Origin: Pseudooceanicola sediminis
Lineage (GTDB): Bacteria; Pseudomonadota; Alphaproteobacteria; Rhodobacterales; Rhodobacteraceae
DNA length: 64,000 nt
NCBI RefSeq assembly: GCF_003575965.1
Contig: NZ_QWJJ01000010.1
Coordinates: 1-64,000 of the forward strand
Direction of reading: 5' to 3'
Shown: positions 1-9,210 of the stretch, one piece after another
Layout: the number at the start of each line of letters is the position of its first letter
Numbering within the stretch: position 1 is the stretch's first letter
Translations under genes and position numbers: made by a program
Notes under the pieces: model-generated
The model's input: the letters and a program-made list of their open reading frames with translations, nothing else
What the model was told of the DNA's origin: nothing
Databases searched by the model: none

Positions 1-24
1 CGCGTCTTCGGCTGAGTCCCCCAC

Positions 25-59
25 CCCCTCTCCGCCTCGGCAACAAGCGCGGAGAGGGG
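25..59. repeat. Inverted repeat (hairpin) downstream of the pqi-type operon
   Basis: An 11-bp perfect inverted repeat (CCCCTCTCCGC at 25-35, GCGGAGAGGGG at 49-59) encloses a 13-nt loop. It lies beyond the stop of the minus-strand lipoprotein gene and could end or stabilise that transcript, but no T-run follows on either strand, so it is not a clear intrinsic terminator. Confidence 0.4.
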
Positions 60-71
60 ATTCGAGCACGT

Positions 72-101
72 CGGTATCAGGGCGGTGTCGGAGCGGTGCG
101 G
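72..101. repeat. 11-bp phased CGGTRTC repeats (short copy)
   Basis: CGGTATCAGGG is followed directly by CGGTGTCGGAG and then CGGTGCGG, an 11-bp periodicity. The same unit is repeated four times at 26085-26128. It lies in the intergenic stretch downstream of the pqi-type operon. Function unknown. Confidence 0.5.
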
Positions 102-140
102 CCCCACCTTCGGGCCGCAGGACGCACGGCCAGTCCGGGA

Positions 141-179
141 GCCTCCGGCGGGGGTATTTCCAGCCAGATGACAGGGAGC
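141..179. repeat. Dispersed intergenic repeat, copy A
   Basis: GCCTCCGGCGGGGGTATTTC followed by CAGCCAGATGACAGGGAGC. It closely matches the copy at 44238-44277 and, in shortened form, those at 24016, 24067 (reverse) and 61373. It sits just outside a gene end, as the other copies do. Confidence 0.7.
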
Positions 180-230
180 GCCGGGGGCGTGGCGGGAGGT
201 GGCGCGTTGCGCGCTGCCACCCTCCTCAGT

Positions 231-821
231 TCAACGAAGGGCTGATTGCGCCATCAGTTGTGCCAGTTGCAGCACCGCCTGGCCGCGTGCTGCGGCGATG
301 GCGACGGCGCCGCCGTCGCCGCCGATCGGGACCGTCAGGTCGAACAGGGCCGAGCGTCCACGTGCGCCGGTTTCGGGGGCAACGAAATACTGGCCCGACA
401 GGCGAAAGCTGCCGTTCGCCTCGGCCAGCATCTGTTCGACGCGGACGTCCACGCGGACCTGGGCCCGATCCAGGAACGGCCAGGGCGAGGGAGCCACCTC
501 GGCCCCGGTGATCTGGCGCAGGTAGCGTGACAGTTCCAGCGTCACGGCGCGCGTCGGCAGGTCGGCCCAGAGCAGGTTCTTGGAGGCCGTCACGCTGCCA
601 TCGTCGTCTCGCATCGGGATCGCATCCCCGGAGGCATATTCGGGCAGCGACACATCCTGCACTTCGACCGAGGCATAGGCGATGGCGATACGGCCGACGG
701 CGGCCTGGGCCGGCGGGGTGGGAACGGTGTAGAGCTTGTCCGCGCTGCAGGCACCGAGCGACAGCACGGCAAGCAGCGACAGGAGGGGAACGCGAAAAAG
801 GGGCGCGCGGCGGGAAATCAT
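231..821 (-). CDS. pqiC: PqiC-like ABC transport auxiliary lipoprotein
   Basis: Predicted outer-membrane lipoprotein of 196 aa, the last gene of a four-gene MCE lipid-transport operon. The N-terminus has a basic n-region, a hydrophobic stretch and a lipobox L-G-A-C with the lipidated Cys near residue 25. After it comes the DUF330/PqiC-type fold: a YTVPTPP-like start, and a C-terminal segment ending in an amphipathic Ala/Gln helix. The ATG at 821 is chosen over an upstream in-frame start because it gives a proper signal peptide, has a GGAAGG ribosome site, and lies 4 nt after the PqiB stop. PqiC is known to form a ring at the outer membrane that receives the PqiB tunnel. The role here is inferred from context and fold family rather than from any catalytic motif. 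Confidence 0.8.
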   Translation of the reverse strand: MISRRAPLFRVPLLSLLAVLSLGACSADKLYTVPTPPAQAAVGRIAIAYASVEVQDVSLPEYASGDAIPMRDDDGSVTASKNLLWADLPTRAVTLELSRYLRQITGAEVAPSPWPFLDRAQVRVDVRVEQMLAEANGSFRLSGQYFVAPETGARGRSALFDLTVPIGGDGGAVAIAAARGQAVLQLAQLMAQSALR

Positions 822-825
822 GATG

Positions 826-2931
826 TCACCTTCCGAAGAGCAGGGAATTGGGATTGCGTTGCAGCTCTCTCGCCAAAGCAGAGATGGCGGCGGCGGCGCG
901 CTGTACCTCGCGCAGGGTATCCGTGGCCTCGCGACCGACGCCGCTTTGGGCATCGTAGCCTTGCAGGGTGGTGCCGGCGCGGTCCAGCACGGCGCGGACC
1001 CGCGCCATCATCGCCGGCAGGTCATCCGCCGCACCGGCGATGCTGTCGGCGGCCTCGCGGGCCGAGAGCATGGTGGTATTGGCGTTTTCGATCAGGCCGC
1101 CGTTGCGCAGTTCGGCCAGCAGTCTGCGCAATTCGTCCAGCGCCGCCGACACATCGCCCGGCAGGGCACGGGCCTCGGGCGTGCCGACGAAGGCGTCGGC
1201 GCTTTGCAACAGACCGTCGAGCGATTGCGCAAGTTGATCCAGCGGCACGGTCTCGGCCCCCGCCGCGACATTGTCGATACGTTGTACCAGCTGCGGCACG
1301 CCCGCGACCGCCCCGGAGACCGAGCCGGCGGCCTTGGACACATTGTCGATCGCCTCGACGATGCGCCCGACGGCATCGCGGGTGTTGATAGCCAGCACGA
1401 CCTTTTCGACCTCGGTCGCGATCGACCCGATCTGGCCGGGCAGAGCCTGAAGCGCATCGGATTCGACGAAATCACGCGCATCGCCCAGCAGGGCCCGTAC
1501 TTCGCCAGGAACCGCGCGGATATCGTCGCTGCCGGTCAGACGGGAGATGTTGTCGAGCGTCGCCACCGCGCTGTTCATCAGCTGTTCGATCGGCAGGGCG
1601 CTGATCCGCTTGAAGATCCCGTCGGCCGAGGCCGAAACATCGGTGATGCGGCTTGGCGCGGTGGGAAAGATCGGAAAGGGGTCGGCATCGGTGTCGACCG
1701 TCGCCTCCGGCGCGTCAGGCACCTCGACAATCTCGATCTTGAGGCCACCGGTCAGGATCGAGGCCGTGGCCAGGCGCGCGCGCAGCCCGTTTTCCGCCAC
1801 GTGATCGGCAAAGAATTTCAGCGCCGCCGCCTTGCCGGTCGTGTCGTCCAGACCCAGCCGCGCAGGCCGGATCTGCATGGTCACGGCCAGCCGCACCTTG
1901 TCGTCGCCAAAGCGTTCCGGGTCTATGAAACCGTTGACGGAACTGACCTGCCCGATGCGCAGACCGCCATAGGTCACCTGTGAATCCGGGCTGAGCCCCG
2001 GCACGTTTTCATCGAAGATCGCGGAATAGGTCAGCAGCACGCCGTCTTCTTCGCTGAACATGCTGGCGCGGGCCGCGCTTTCATCGGAATAGACGGTAAA
2101 GATGGTGCCTGGCTGCACCGCCGTTCCGCCGGAAATCTGCGTCGAGAAGGACGTGCCGCCCGACAGGACGGTCGCGAGAGAGGAGAAATCCAGTTCCGCC
2201 CCATTGGCGCCGAAGCTGAACTTGAACCCGGATGTGTCCCAGAACCGCGTGGCCGAGGAGATCAGGCGGTTGTGGGGTTCGAAGATGATCGCGTCAGCCT
2301 CGATGGTGGTGCCATCCTGCGAAATCTCGGCCTTGCCCATCTGGCCGACGTCGATGCCGCGGTATTCGATCGGGGTATTGCCAGTCAGGCTGCCATCGGG
2401 CGCGGCGCGCAGGCGCAGCTTGAGGCCCGGCCGACCATCGGGATTGAGCGGCGGTTGCGAGGCCCCTTCGAATTCGGAGCGCAAGCCACCGGGAGTGCTG
2501 TTCCAGATGCCCTGTATATAGACGCCGGACAGAACCGTGCCGAGGCCGGTAACGCCGCGCGCCGTCACTTCGGGGCGCACGACCCAGAAGGCCGCGTCGT
2601 CGTCGACGTAATCGGCCACGTTGCGATCAAGGCGCACGAATACCTGGACCTTTTCCAGCCCCTTGGAAAAGCCGACCTTTTCGACCACGCCGACGGCAAG
2701 GTCGCGATACCGCAGCTCGGTCTCGTTCGCCGCGATCCCCTCTGCATTCTCAAACGTGATCTGGATCAGCGGGCCGCGCTTGATATAATTGTCGAAAGCC
2801 ACGCCAAGTGCGATGATCAGTGCCATCACCGGCACGATCCAGATCAGCGAAATCCGTTCCCAGAAACCGGAACGGGCGCCGGTCACTGTCACATCCTCTG
2901 GCGTATCGCTTTTGCTTGCTTCATCGCTCAC
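826..2931 (-). CDS. pqiB: MCE-domain protein, PqiB type (intermembrane lipid transport)
   Basis: 701 aa. One N-terminal transmembrane helix (about residues 25-45, the W-I-V-P-V-M-A-L-I-I stretch) is followed by three MCE domains at about 50-140, 165-240 and 285-400. Each is recognisable by the G-x-x-V-x-Y-R/G-G-L-x-x-G-x-V pattern, for example TYGGLRIGQVSSV in the third. Residues about 430-700 are an Ala/Leu-rich, heptad-like helical region that in PqiB forms a needle or tunnel across the periplasm. E. coli PqiB is about 546 aa, so this C-terminal region is much longer. It overlaps the upstream pqiA-like gene by 4 nt (ATGA). It is predicted to shuttle lipids between inner and outer membranes with its PqiA and PqiC partners. 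Confidence 0.88.
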   Translation of the reverse strand: MSDEASKSDTPEDVTVTGARSGFWERISLIWIVPVMALIIALGVAFDNYIKRGPLIQITFENAEGIAANETELRYRDLAVGVVEKVGFSKGLEKVQVFVRLDRNVADYVDDDAAFWVVRPEVTARGVTGLGTVLSGVYIQGIWNSTPGGLRSEFEGASQPPLNPDGRPGLKLRLRAAPDGSLTGNTPIEYRGIDVGQMGKAEISQDGTTIEADAIIFEPHNRLISSATRFWDTSGFKFSFGANGAELDFSSLATVLSGGTSFSTQISGGTAVQPGTIFTVYSDESAARASMFSEEDGVLLTYSAIFDENVPGLSPDSQVTYGGLRIGQVSSVNGFIDPERFGDDKVRLAVTMQIRPARLGLDDTTGKAAALKFFADHVAENGLRARLATASILTGGLKIEIVEVPDAPEATVDTDADPFPIFPTAPSRITDVSASADGIFKRISALPIEQLMNSAVATLDNISRLTGSDDIRAVPGEVRALLGDARDFVESDALQALPGQIGSIATEVEKVVLAINTRDAVGRIVEAIDNVSKAAGSVSGAVAGVPQLVQRIDNVAAGAETVPLDQLAQSLDGLLQSADAFVGTPEARALPGDVSAALDELRRLLAELRNGGLIENANTTMLSAREAADSIAGAADDLPAMMARVRAVLDRAGTTLQGYDAQSGVGREATDTLREVQRAAAAISALARELQRNPNSLLFGR

Positions 2932-3704
2932 GTCGGGGAATCCTTGCGGGTCTGGGGGTCGGAAAAGGGTGGTTCGGCACGCCGCTCAGTCGCGGAGGCC
3001 ACGGTCAGTGTCGCCGCCCCCGCGCTGAAGGGAAAGTCGAACGTGGTGTCAGGCGTGATCTGCGACACCGGACCAAAGCCTTTCACGGGCGGTCCGTCGG
3101 GTTCGGGCGGCGCGTCGGCATCCCAGATCAGGCGGCTGTCGAATGCCTGGGCGGACAGCATCGTGAAAAACACCGACAGCGCGAAATACAGGCTGGCGCG
3201 CCCCGGGTGGATCGACGCGACCGAACCGAGTTGCACCAGAGAGGACAGGATCGCCACCACGAAGACGTCGATCATCGACCAGCGGCCAACGTATTCGACG
3301 ATCTCGTGGAGGATCTGGCGCGTGTGCGGTTTCAGACGGCTGCCGGAGGTCACGCCGAAGGCCAGCGCGGCAATCGCCATGAATTTGCCCACGGGGATCA
3401 GAACGGAGGCAACCAGGATCACGATGGCAATGCCCCAGGCCCCGTGGCGGCCCAGTTCCAGCGCGCCGCCGACGATGGTGTTCTTCTGGCTGGAGACGAG
3501 TGTTTCCGTGGCGAGCATCGGATAGATATTGGCCGGAATGTAGCACATCATCCCGACGGTCCACAGCGCCCAGACCTTTTGCAGCGAGACCGGATCACGC
3601 GACCTGATGTGATGGCCACAGCGACCGCAGATCTTCGTCTCACCAGGCCAGACCCGGGTGCAATACTGGCAGGCGACCAGGCCCATCTGGCGGGCGGACT
3701 TCAT
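2928..3704 (-). CDS. pqiA: Paraquat-inducible protein A domain protein (second PqiA half)
   Basis: 258 aa inner-membrane protein equivalent to the C-terminal half of E. coli PqiA. Residues 12/15 and 26/29 form a CxxC...CxxC zinc ribbon (CQYC, CGRC), followed by about four hydrophobic helices between 45 and 205 and a Pro-rich cytoplasmic tail. It overlaps the preceding PqiA-type gene and the following pqiB by 4 nt each, so translational coupling is likely. The start at 3704 is set by the ATGA overlap; in-frame sequence further upstream belongs to the neighbouring gene read in another frame. Predicted role: inner-membrane partner of the MCE protein in lipid transport. Confidence 0.85.
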   Translation of the reverse strand: MKSARQMGLVACQYCTRVWPGETKICGRCGHHIRSRDPVSLQKVWALWTVGMMCYIPANIYPMLATETLVSSQKNTIVGGALELGRHGAWGIAIVILVASVLIPVGKFMAIAALAFGVTSGSRLKPHTRQILHEIVEYVGRWSMIDVFVVAILSSLVQLGSVASIHPGRASLYFALSVFFTMLSAQAFDSRLIWDADAPPEPDGPPVKGFGPVSQITPDTTFDFPFSAGAATLTVASATERRAEPPFSDPQTRKDSPT

Positions 3705-4381
3705 TCTCCCAATGCCTTCCAGATCGAATAGCGGCAGGCCAAGTTGTCCTGGACGACGACCAGCAGCACCAGCAGCGCAAACATCCAGAACGCCGGGCCG
3801 AAGCTGACGGTTGCCAGGTCCGCGACCTTGATCAGCGCCACGGCACAGCCGATGGCAAAGATTTCGGCCATCGACCAGGGGCGCAGGTGTTCGGACAGGC
3901 GGAACGCGAAAGGCGCCCCCGGAAACGCGTCGCGATCCAGCACCAAGGGCGCAAGCACGTAGATCGAAAGCACCGCGCGGGCGGCGGGGATGAACACGAT
4001 CAGTCCCGCCAGGACGAACGACAGCGCCGCAAGCAGCCCGTCGGAGGTGAACGCCAAGGCCGCATCCAGGATCGAGCTGGAGTTGCTGAGCCCGGTGGTG
4101 GCGATGCTGAGAAAAGGATAGGCCGACGCCGCCACCAGCAGGATCAGGACCGACATCGACACCGCGATGATGCGTTTGCCCGCGCGGCGGCGCGGCGCAA
4201 TCAGGACATGGTGACACCGCGTGCAGATCGCCCGCTGGTTCGGTGCCGGCTCGATCGCGCGAAAAACCGCGTCACAGCGCGGGCAGGCGATCATCCCCGC
4301 CAGGTCTGCCGGTGCATGACCCTGTATCGCCCCAGGCGTCTGGGGCGTCCTGTCATCGGTCTGGGTCATGTCACGGGTCAT
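3701..4381 (-). CDS. pqiA: Paraquat-inducible protein A domain protein (first PqiA half)
   Basis: 226 aa, equivalent to the N-terminal half of PqiA. A short polar N-terminus leads to a zinc ribbon with Cys at about 33/36 and 53/56 (CPRC, CTRC), a basic linker, then four hydrophobic segments. First gene of the operon pqiA1-pqiA2-pqiB-pqiC. Two in-frame ATGs (4381 and 4369) are possible; neither has a clear ribosome site, and the longer is given. In E. coli one polypeptide carries both PqiA domains; here they are separate genes, so the two proteins probably work as a heterodimer. Confidence 0.82.
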   Translation of the reverse strand: MTRDMTQTDDRTPQTPGAIQGHAPADLAGMIACPRCDAVFRAIEPAPNQRAICTRCHHVLIAPRRRAGKRIIAVSMSVLILLVAASAYPFLSIATTGLSNSSSILDAALAFTSDGLLAALSFVLAGLIVFIPAARAVLSIYVLAPLVLDRDAFPGAPFAFRLSEHLRPWSMAEIFAIGCAVALIKVADLATVSFGPAFWMFALLVLLVVVQDNLACRYSIWKALGE

Positions 4382-4642
4382 GTCGGGCGGGGTCCGATCC
4401 GCAAAAGCGGTTAAAAGCCGGGTTTGTCTTAGACATAGCCTGTGCACGCCCGGCTTCAAATGGCAAGCACGCCCCAACCGGAGGCGCGCGAGGGCCGTGC
4501 CTTGCGTCAGGCGTCACATCCTGCGTGACGCTTGCCCCCGGACCTGCCCAGGTTGGCGGCTGCCCCGTTCCAGTCTTACCCAGATGGACCGACCAGTCGG
4601 GGCGGGCAGCGGGTCAGCCGGGCTGGGGCGTCGCCTGCCGGG

Positions 4643-6250
4643 TCAGCGCAGCCGCGACAACAGCGATACCGTGGCATAGCCATCGGGCACCACGCCGATG
4701 CTGCGCTGATAGGCCCGGATCGCCTTGGCGCTGCCGGAGCCTAGGATACCATCGACGCCACCGGTATCGAAGCCGCGGCGCGTCAGCAATGTCTGCAATT
4801 CGATGCGTTCAGCCTTTTTCAAGGTGCGTTCGCCGTGCGGCCAGCTGGCCTGCAACGGGCCTGCCCCGGCGATCCTGTCGCCCAGCAGACCCACGGCCAG
4901 CGCGTAGGTATCGGCGTTGTTGTAGCGCTTGATCACATCGAAGTTCTTGAACACCAGAAACGCCGGGCCATTTGCACCGGTCAGCATCAGCAAACGCGCC
5001 GAGCCGTAGTCACGCATGTCGCCCTGCGTCGCACGAATGCCAAGGCGCGCCCATTGCGAGGGCATCTTTTCCGGGCCGTTTATCAGGTTGTAGTCAAAGT
5101 TCTGCGGCAGCGTCACCTCCATCCCCCAGGGTTGGCCGGACACCCAGCCGAACCGCTTGAGATAGGCCGCCGAGGACGCCAGCGCATCGGTCGGATCATC
5201 CGCCCAGATGTCGCGACGCCCGTCGCCGGTGAAATCCACCGCGTAGGTTTCATAGGAGGTGGGCATGAACTGGGTGTGTCCCATCGCCCCGGCCCAGCTG
5301 CCGACCATCCGTTCGGGGGTGGTATCGCCATGCTGAACGGTGCGCAAAAGAGAGATCAGCTGAGCCTCGTAGAACGCCCCGCGCCGCCCCTCGTAGGCCA
5401 GCGTCGCCATCGAGGAGATCAGCGGCGTGTTGCCTCGGTAGCTGCCATAGGCCGTTTCCATGCCCCAGATTGCGGCGATATATTGCGCCTGGACGCCGTA
5501 GTGGCCCTGTATCTTGTTGAAGGTATCGGCGTTCTTGGCAAATTCGGCGCGACCATTGCGGATCCGCGTGTCGGACACAGCGCCATCCATGTAGTCGCCG
5601 ATGCCCTTGGTGAATTCGGCCTGATTGCCATCCTTTCGGATCACGTCGGGCATGAAGGTCGCATTGCGGAACGCCCTGTCGAAGGTCGCGCCGGTAATCC
5701 CCTGCGCCATGGCCCGGCCGCGGAACCCCTGCACCCAGCGGGTGAAGCCGGGGTCCGACACGGTCTGGGCGATGGCATCGGGGGCCGTGGAGGCCGGCGC
5801 GGGGGCCGAGGCGATGCCATTCGGGCGCACACGTGGGCGCAGGCTGCGCCGCACCACTGGGCGGCTTTCCAACGGGGTCAGGGCAGACGCCAGCACCGTC
5901 GGCGGCGGGGCCTTCGGTTCAACCGAGGTGGCGGGGCTGGCGTCGCCGGCGGCGGCGGTAGCCGGGCGCGGGGCCGCAGCTGTCGGCAATGGAACCGCGC
6001 CCAGAACCGCCAGCGTCGCAGAGGCGAGTTCGATGACCTCTTGCGGGCTGGCGTCCGTCACGCGGCTGGCAGACCGCGCCACGGCCACATCCGGCGCCAG
6101 CAAGGCGTCGGCAGGCCGGGCCTTTGGGCGCAACGATTGCTCAACCGGGCCGGCCAGGGCCGCCACGCTGAATGCAAGGGGGGTCAGTGCCGCGCCTGTC
6201 AGCGGCAGAACCAGGAGACTATGGGCGATCGCCCGAAATGGTGCGCGCAT
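4643..6250 (-). CDS. Lytic murein transglycosylase (MltB/SLT_2 family) with peptidoglycan-binding domain
   Basis: 535 aa periplasmic enzyme that cleaves the MurNAc-GlcNAc bond, leaving 1,6-anhydro ends. N-terminal signal sequence, then an Ala/Pro/Thr-rich linker of about 120 residues. The catalytic SLT_2 domain begins near residue 170 and contains A-I-W-G-M-E-T-A-Y-G, in which the Glu is the family's catalytic acid, and the GAMGHTQFMPTSY motif. A C-terminal peptidoglycan-binding domain (TRRGFDTGGVDGILGSGSAKAIRAYQ-type pattern, described here by composition) ends the protein. The ATG at 6250 is preferred to one 69 nt upstream because it begins the signal peptide. It is a single gene, not coupled to its neighbours. 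Confidence 0.9.
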   Translation of the reverse strand: MRAPFRAIAHSLLVLPLTGAALTPLAFSVAALAGPVEQSLRPKARPADALLAPDVAVARSASRVTDASPQEVIELASATLAVLGAVPLPTAAAPRPATAAAGDASPATSVEPKAPPPTVLASALTPLESRPVVRRSLRPRVRPNGIASAPAPASTAPDAIAQTVSDPGFTRWVQGFRGRAMAQGITGATFDRAFRNATFMPDVIRKDGNQAEFTKGIGDYMDGAVSDTRIRNGRAEFAKNADTFNKIQGHYGVQAQYIAAIWGMETAYGSYRGNTPLISSMATLAYEGRRGAFYEAQLISLLRTVQHGDTTPERMVGSWAGAMGHTQFMPTSYETYAVDFTGDGRRDIWADDPTDALASSAAYLKRFGWVSGQPWGMEVTLPQNFDYNLINGPEKMPSQWARLGIRATQGDMRDYGSARLLMLTGANGPAFLVFKNFDVIKRYNNADTYALAVGLLGDRIAGAGPLQASWPHGERTLKKAERIELQTLLTRRGFDTGGVDGILGSGSAKAIRAYQRSIGVVPDGYATVSLLSRLR

Positions 6251-6405
6251 ATCTGATGTTTTCCGGCTGCTCGTGTTTTTGTTGTTAACCAAGCATACCC
6301 GGAACCGGCGCAAAACCAAAGGAAAGCCGCGCGATGCGCGACAATTTCCAGCGGTCTTTCGCTGTTGCCCGTCGGTCCGGGGTGCCCGGGCGACCGGGAA
6401 ACACC

Positions 6406-6427
6406 GGGCCTGCGCCGGGGCAGGCCC
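6406..6427 (-). terminator. Hairpin downstream of rnr
   Basis: GGGCCTGC (6406-6413) pairs perfectly with GCAGGCCC (6420-6427) across a 6-nt loop, just past the rnr stop. Reading on the minus strand it is followed by GGTGTTTCC, which has only three T, so this is at best a weak terminator. Confidence 0.35.
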
Positions 6428-6432
6428 CAGTT

Positions 6433-8721
6433 TCAGCGGGTGCGTTTGAGCTTGCGCGCCGTCTTGGCCTTCTTGACCTTGGCCCGGACAAGCTTGCGTT
6501 TCGACGGGCCTGTGCCGGTTTTGGGCTTGCCACCCGGCCTGCGGCCCCGCCCCCGGTCGAGCGAGGGCCCACGCGCAACCTCGTCGCCCTCCAGCGTCAA
6601 CAACTCGAGCGCGATGCCACCCGTGACCGGCGCAGCCTCGGCCAGTTTGACCGTCACGCGCTGGCCCGGCTGGATGATCATGCCACTTTCCGACCCCATC
6701 AGGGTGTTCGCCTCGCGGTCGTGGTGAAAGAATTCGCGCCCCAGCGAACGGATCGGGATCAGGCCGTCGGCCCCCGTCTCGTCCAGCCGGACGAAAGCGC
6801 CGAAACGCGCGACACCGCTGATCCGCCCCGTGAATTCCGACCCGACGCGATCAGCCAGATAGGCGGCAAGATAACGGTCGGTCGTATCCCGTTCAGCGGT
6901 CATCGAACGGCGTTCGGTTTCCGAGATATGGCCAGCGGTGACATCCAGCGCTTCGATATCGTGTTCCGTCAGGCCGTCCTTGCCCCAGCCATGGGCGCGG
7001 ATCAGGGCGCGGTGCACCACCAGATCGGCGTAGCGGCGGATGGGCGAGGTAAAGTGGGCGTAGTTGCGCAGCGCCAGCCCGAAGTGACCGAAGTTGTGCG
7101 GCGCGTAGTAGGCCTGCATCATGGCGCGCAGCGTCGACATGTTGATCAGCTCGGCCTGTTCGGACCCGGCAGCATCGTTCAGCAGGCGGTTCAGGTGCGC
7201 GGTCTTCAGCACCTGGCCTTTCGGCAGGTTGTACCCCGAGGCCTGCGCGGTTTCACGCAGCGATTCCAACTTTTCGGGCGTCGGCTCCTCGTGCACCCGG
7301 AACAGCAGCGGCTGGCCCTTGGCGATCAGGGTTTCGGCGGCGGCGACGTTGGCCAGCACCATGAACTCCTCGATCATGCGGTGTGCATCCAGCCGGTCGC
7401 GGAACTTGACCGAGGTGACCTTGCCCTCGTCCGACAGCTCGATCCGGCGCTCCGGCAGATCGAGGTCGAGCGGTTGGCGCACCTTGCGGGCCTCGCGCAG
7501 GGCATAATAGGCGGCATACAGCGGCTCGATCACGTCCTCCAGCAGGGGGCCGGTCTTGTCGTTGGTGCGTCCTTCGATGGCATCCTGCACCTCGCCGTAA
7601 TGCAGCGACGCGGCCGAACGCATCAGGCCCCGGTAGAAGGTATGCGACAGCTTGTTGCCGTCCCTGTCGATCTGCATCCGCACGACGATACAGGCCCGTG
7701 GCACGCCCTCATGCAGGCTGCACAGGTCGCCCGACAGCCGGTCGGGCAGCATCGGCACGACGCGGTCGGGAAAATAGGTCGAGTTGCCGCGCTTCTTCGC
7801 CTCGCGGTCCAGCTCGGACCCGGAGCGGACATAGTGGGCCACATCGGCAATCGCCACCCACAACAGGTGGCCGCCGGGGTTCTTGGCATCGTCATCGGGT
7901 TCGGCAAAGCAGGCGTCGTCGTGGTCGCGCGCGTCCGAAGGGTCGATGGTGACGAGGGGCAGGTCGCGCAGATCCTCGCGGCCAGACAGGCCGGCGGGTT
8001 TCTGGGCATCGGCTTCCTCGACCACCGCATCGGGAAAGGCATCGGGGATGCCGTGCTGGTGGATCGCGATCAGGCTGACGGCGCGCGGCGCGGACGGGTC
8101 CCCGAGGCGCGCGACAATGCGGGCGCGTGGCAGGCCCATGCGCGCCTTGGGGCCGCTCTGTTCGCCCTCGACCAGTTCACCATCCTGCGCGCCGTGGGTC
8201 GCCCCCATCGGCACCATCCATTCGCGGTCGCTGCCCTTGTCGACGGGCAGGATGCGCCCGCCTTCGGAGTTGGCGCGAAACACCCCCAGAATGCGCAGGG
8301 GGTTGCTGCCGATCTTGCGGATCAGTCGCGCCTCATAGGTGTTTTCGTTGCCCAGCCGGGTCATCTTGGCCAGGATCCGGTCGCCCGCGCCAAGCGCGGG
8401 GTCCGAGGCACGCAGGATCATCCGTACAAGCGGCTCCGGTCCCTCGCCCTGCCATTCCAGCGGCCGGGCCGTCAGATCGCCATCGGAATCGGGTGCGTTG
8501 ACCATCAGCACGCTGACGGGGGGCAGGCTGTCGGGATCGCGATAGGTCTTCTTGCGTTTCTCAAGATGACCTTCGTCCTCAAGCTCCTTCAGGATACGCT
8601 TGAGGTCGATCCGGGCGGCGCCCTTGATGCTGAACGCCTTTGCGATGTCGCGTTTGGCGGTCTGGGTGGGGTTCGCGGCGATCCAGTCAAGGATCTCCTG
8701 CTTGGAGGGGAGGTGTGACAT
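6433..8721 (-). CDS. rnr: Ribonuclease R
   Basis: 762 aa 3'-5' exoribonuclease that degrades structured RNA. Domains in order: N-terminal winged helix (SKQEILDWIAANPTQTAKR start), cold-shock/OB domains at about 80-250, the RNB catalytic domain from about 260 with T-I-D-P-S-D-A-R-D-H-D-D carrying the metal-binding Asp residues, an S1 domain near 620-705 (FTGRISGVARFGAFVRL), and a Lys/Arg-rich C-terminal tail typical of RNase R rather than RNase II. Length is normal for the family. It stands alone on the minus strand. Confidence 0.95.
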   Translation of the reverse strand: MSHLPSKQEILDWIAANPTQTAKRDIAKAFSIKGAARIDLKRILKELEDEGHLEKRKKTYRDPDSLPPVSVLMVNAPDSDGDLTARPLEWQGEGPEPLVRMILRASDPALGAGDRILAKMTRLGNENTYEARLIRKIGSNPLRILGVFRANSEGGRILPVDKGSDREWMVPMGATHGAQDGELVEGEQSGPKARMGLPRARIVARLGDPSAPRAVSLIAIHQHGIPDAFPDAVVEEADAQKPAGLSGREDLRDLPLVTIDPSDARDHDDACFAEPDDDAKNPGGHLLWVAIADVAHYVRSGSELDREAKKRGNSTYFPDRVVPMLPDRLSGDLCSLHEGVPRACIVVRMQIDRDGNKLSHTFYRGLMRSAASLHYGEVQDAIEGRTNDKTGPLLEDVIEPLYAAYYALREARKVRQPLDLDLPERRIELSDEGKVTSVKFRDRLDAHRMIEEFMVLANVAAAETLIAKGQPLLFRVHEEPTPEKLESLRETAQASGYNLPKGQVLKTAHLNRLLNDAAGSEQAELINMSTLRAMMQAYYAPHNFGHFGLALRNYAHFTSPIRRYADLVVHRALIRAHGWGKDGLTEHDIEALDVTAGHISETERRSMTAERDTTDRYLAAYLADRVGSEFTGRISGVARFGAFVRLDETGADGLIPIRSLGREFFHHDREANTLMGSESGMIIQPGQRVTVKLAEAAPVTGGIALELLTLEGDEVARGPSLDRGRGRRPGGKPKTGTGPSKRKLVRAKVKKAKTARKLKRTR

Positions 8722-8775
8722 GACCCTGATCTAACACGGCCCGCAAGGCAGGTCATCCGGGAAAGCAGCGAGGGA

Positions 8776-9210
8776 TTACAGCGCCAGGTCCATCTCTTGA
8801 TGCGGCACGCCGCCGTCGTCGTAGACCTGCCCGCAGGGGCGAAACCCCAGCTTTTCATAAAACCCTGCCGCCCGGACCTGCGCCCCCAGGATCACACGGG
8901 TGCAACCCCTTGCACGCAGCCGTTCGACCGCGTCGCGCACGATCGCGGCGCCAAGACCGGTGCCGCGCGCCGGTTTGGCCACGCAGATCCGCCCGATGCG
9001 CCCCGTATTGCCAGCGAAGGCCGCACCTTCGCACAGCAGGCGCGCGGTGCCGAGGGGACCTGTCGCGTCCGAGGCCAGCAGGTGCACGGCATCCGCGTCC
9101 AGTGCATCCCACTCATCAGCCTCGGCAAAGCCCTGTTCCTGAATGAAGACTGTACGCCGCAGCGCAAAACAGGGCGCGGGGTCGCTGACTTCCTCGAACC
9201 GCCAGGTCAT
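8776..9210 (-). CDS. GNAT family N-acetyltransferase (ElaA-like)
   Basis: 144 aa. The N-terminal [10 protein letters not shown] motif is typical of ElaA/YjdJ-like acetyltransferases. The acetyl-CoA loop appears as [17 protein letters not shown], and the C-terminus has the GFYEKLGF-type strand-helix. Its ATG overlaps the dapE stop by 4 nt, so it is translated with dapE. The substrate cannot be read from the sequence; coupling to dapE does not prove a role in lysine synthesis. Confidence 0.85.
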   Translation of the reverse strand: MTWRFEEVSDPAPCFALRRTVFIQEQGFAEADEWDALDADAVHLLASDATGPLGTARLLCEGAAFAGNTGRIGRICVAKPARGTGLGAAIVRDAVERLRARGCTRVILGAQVRAAGFYEKLGFRPCGQVYDDGGVPHQEMDLAL

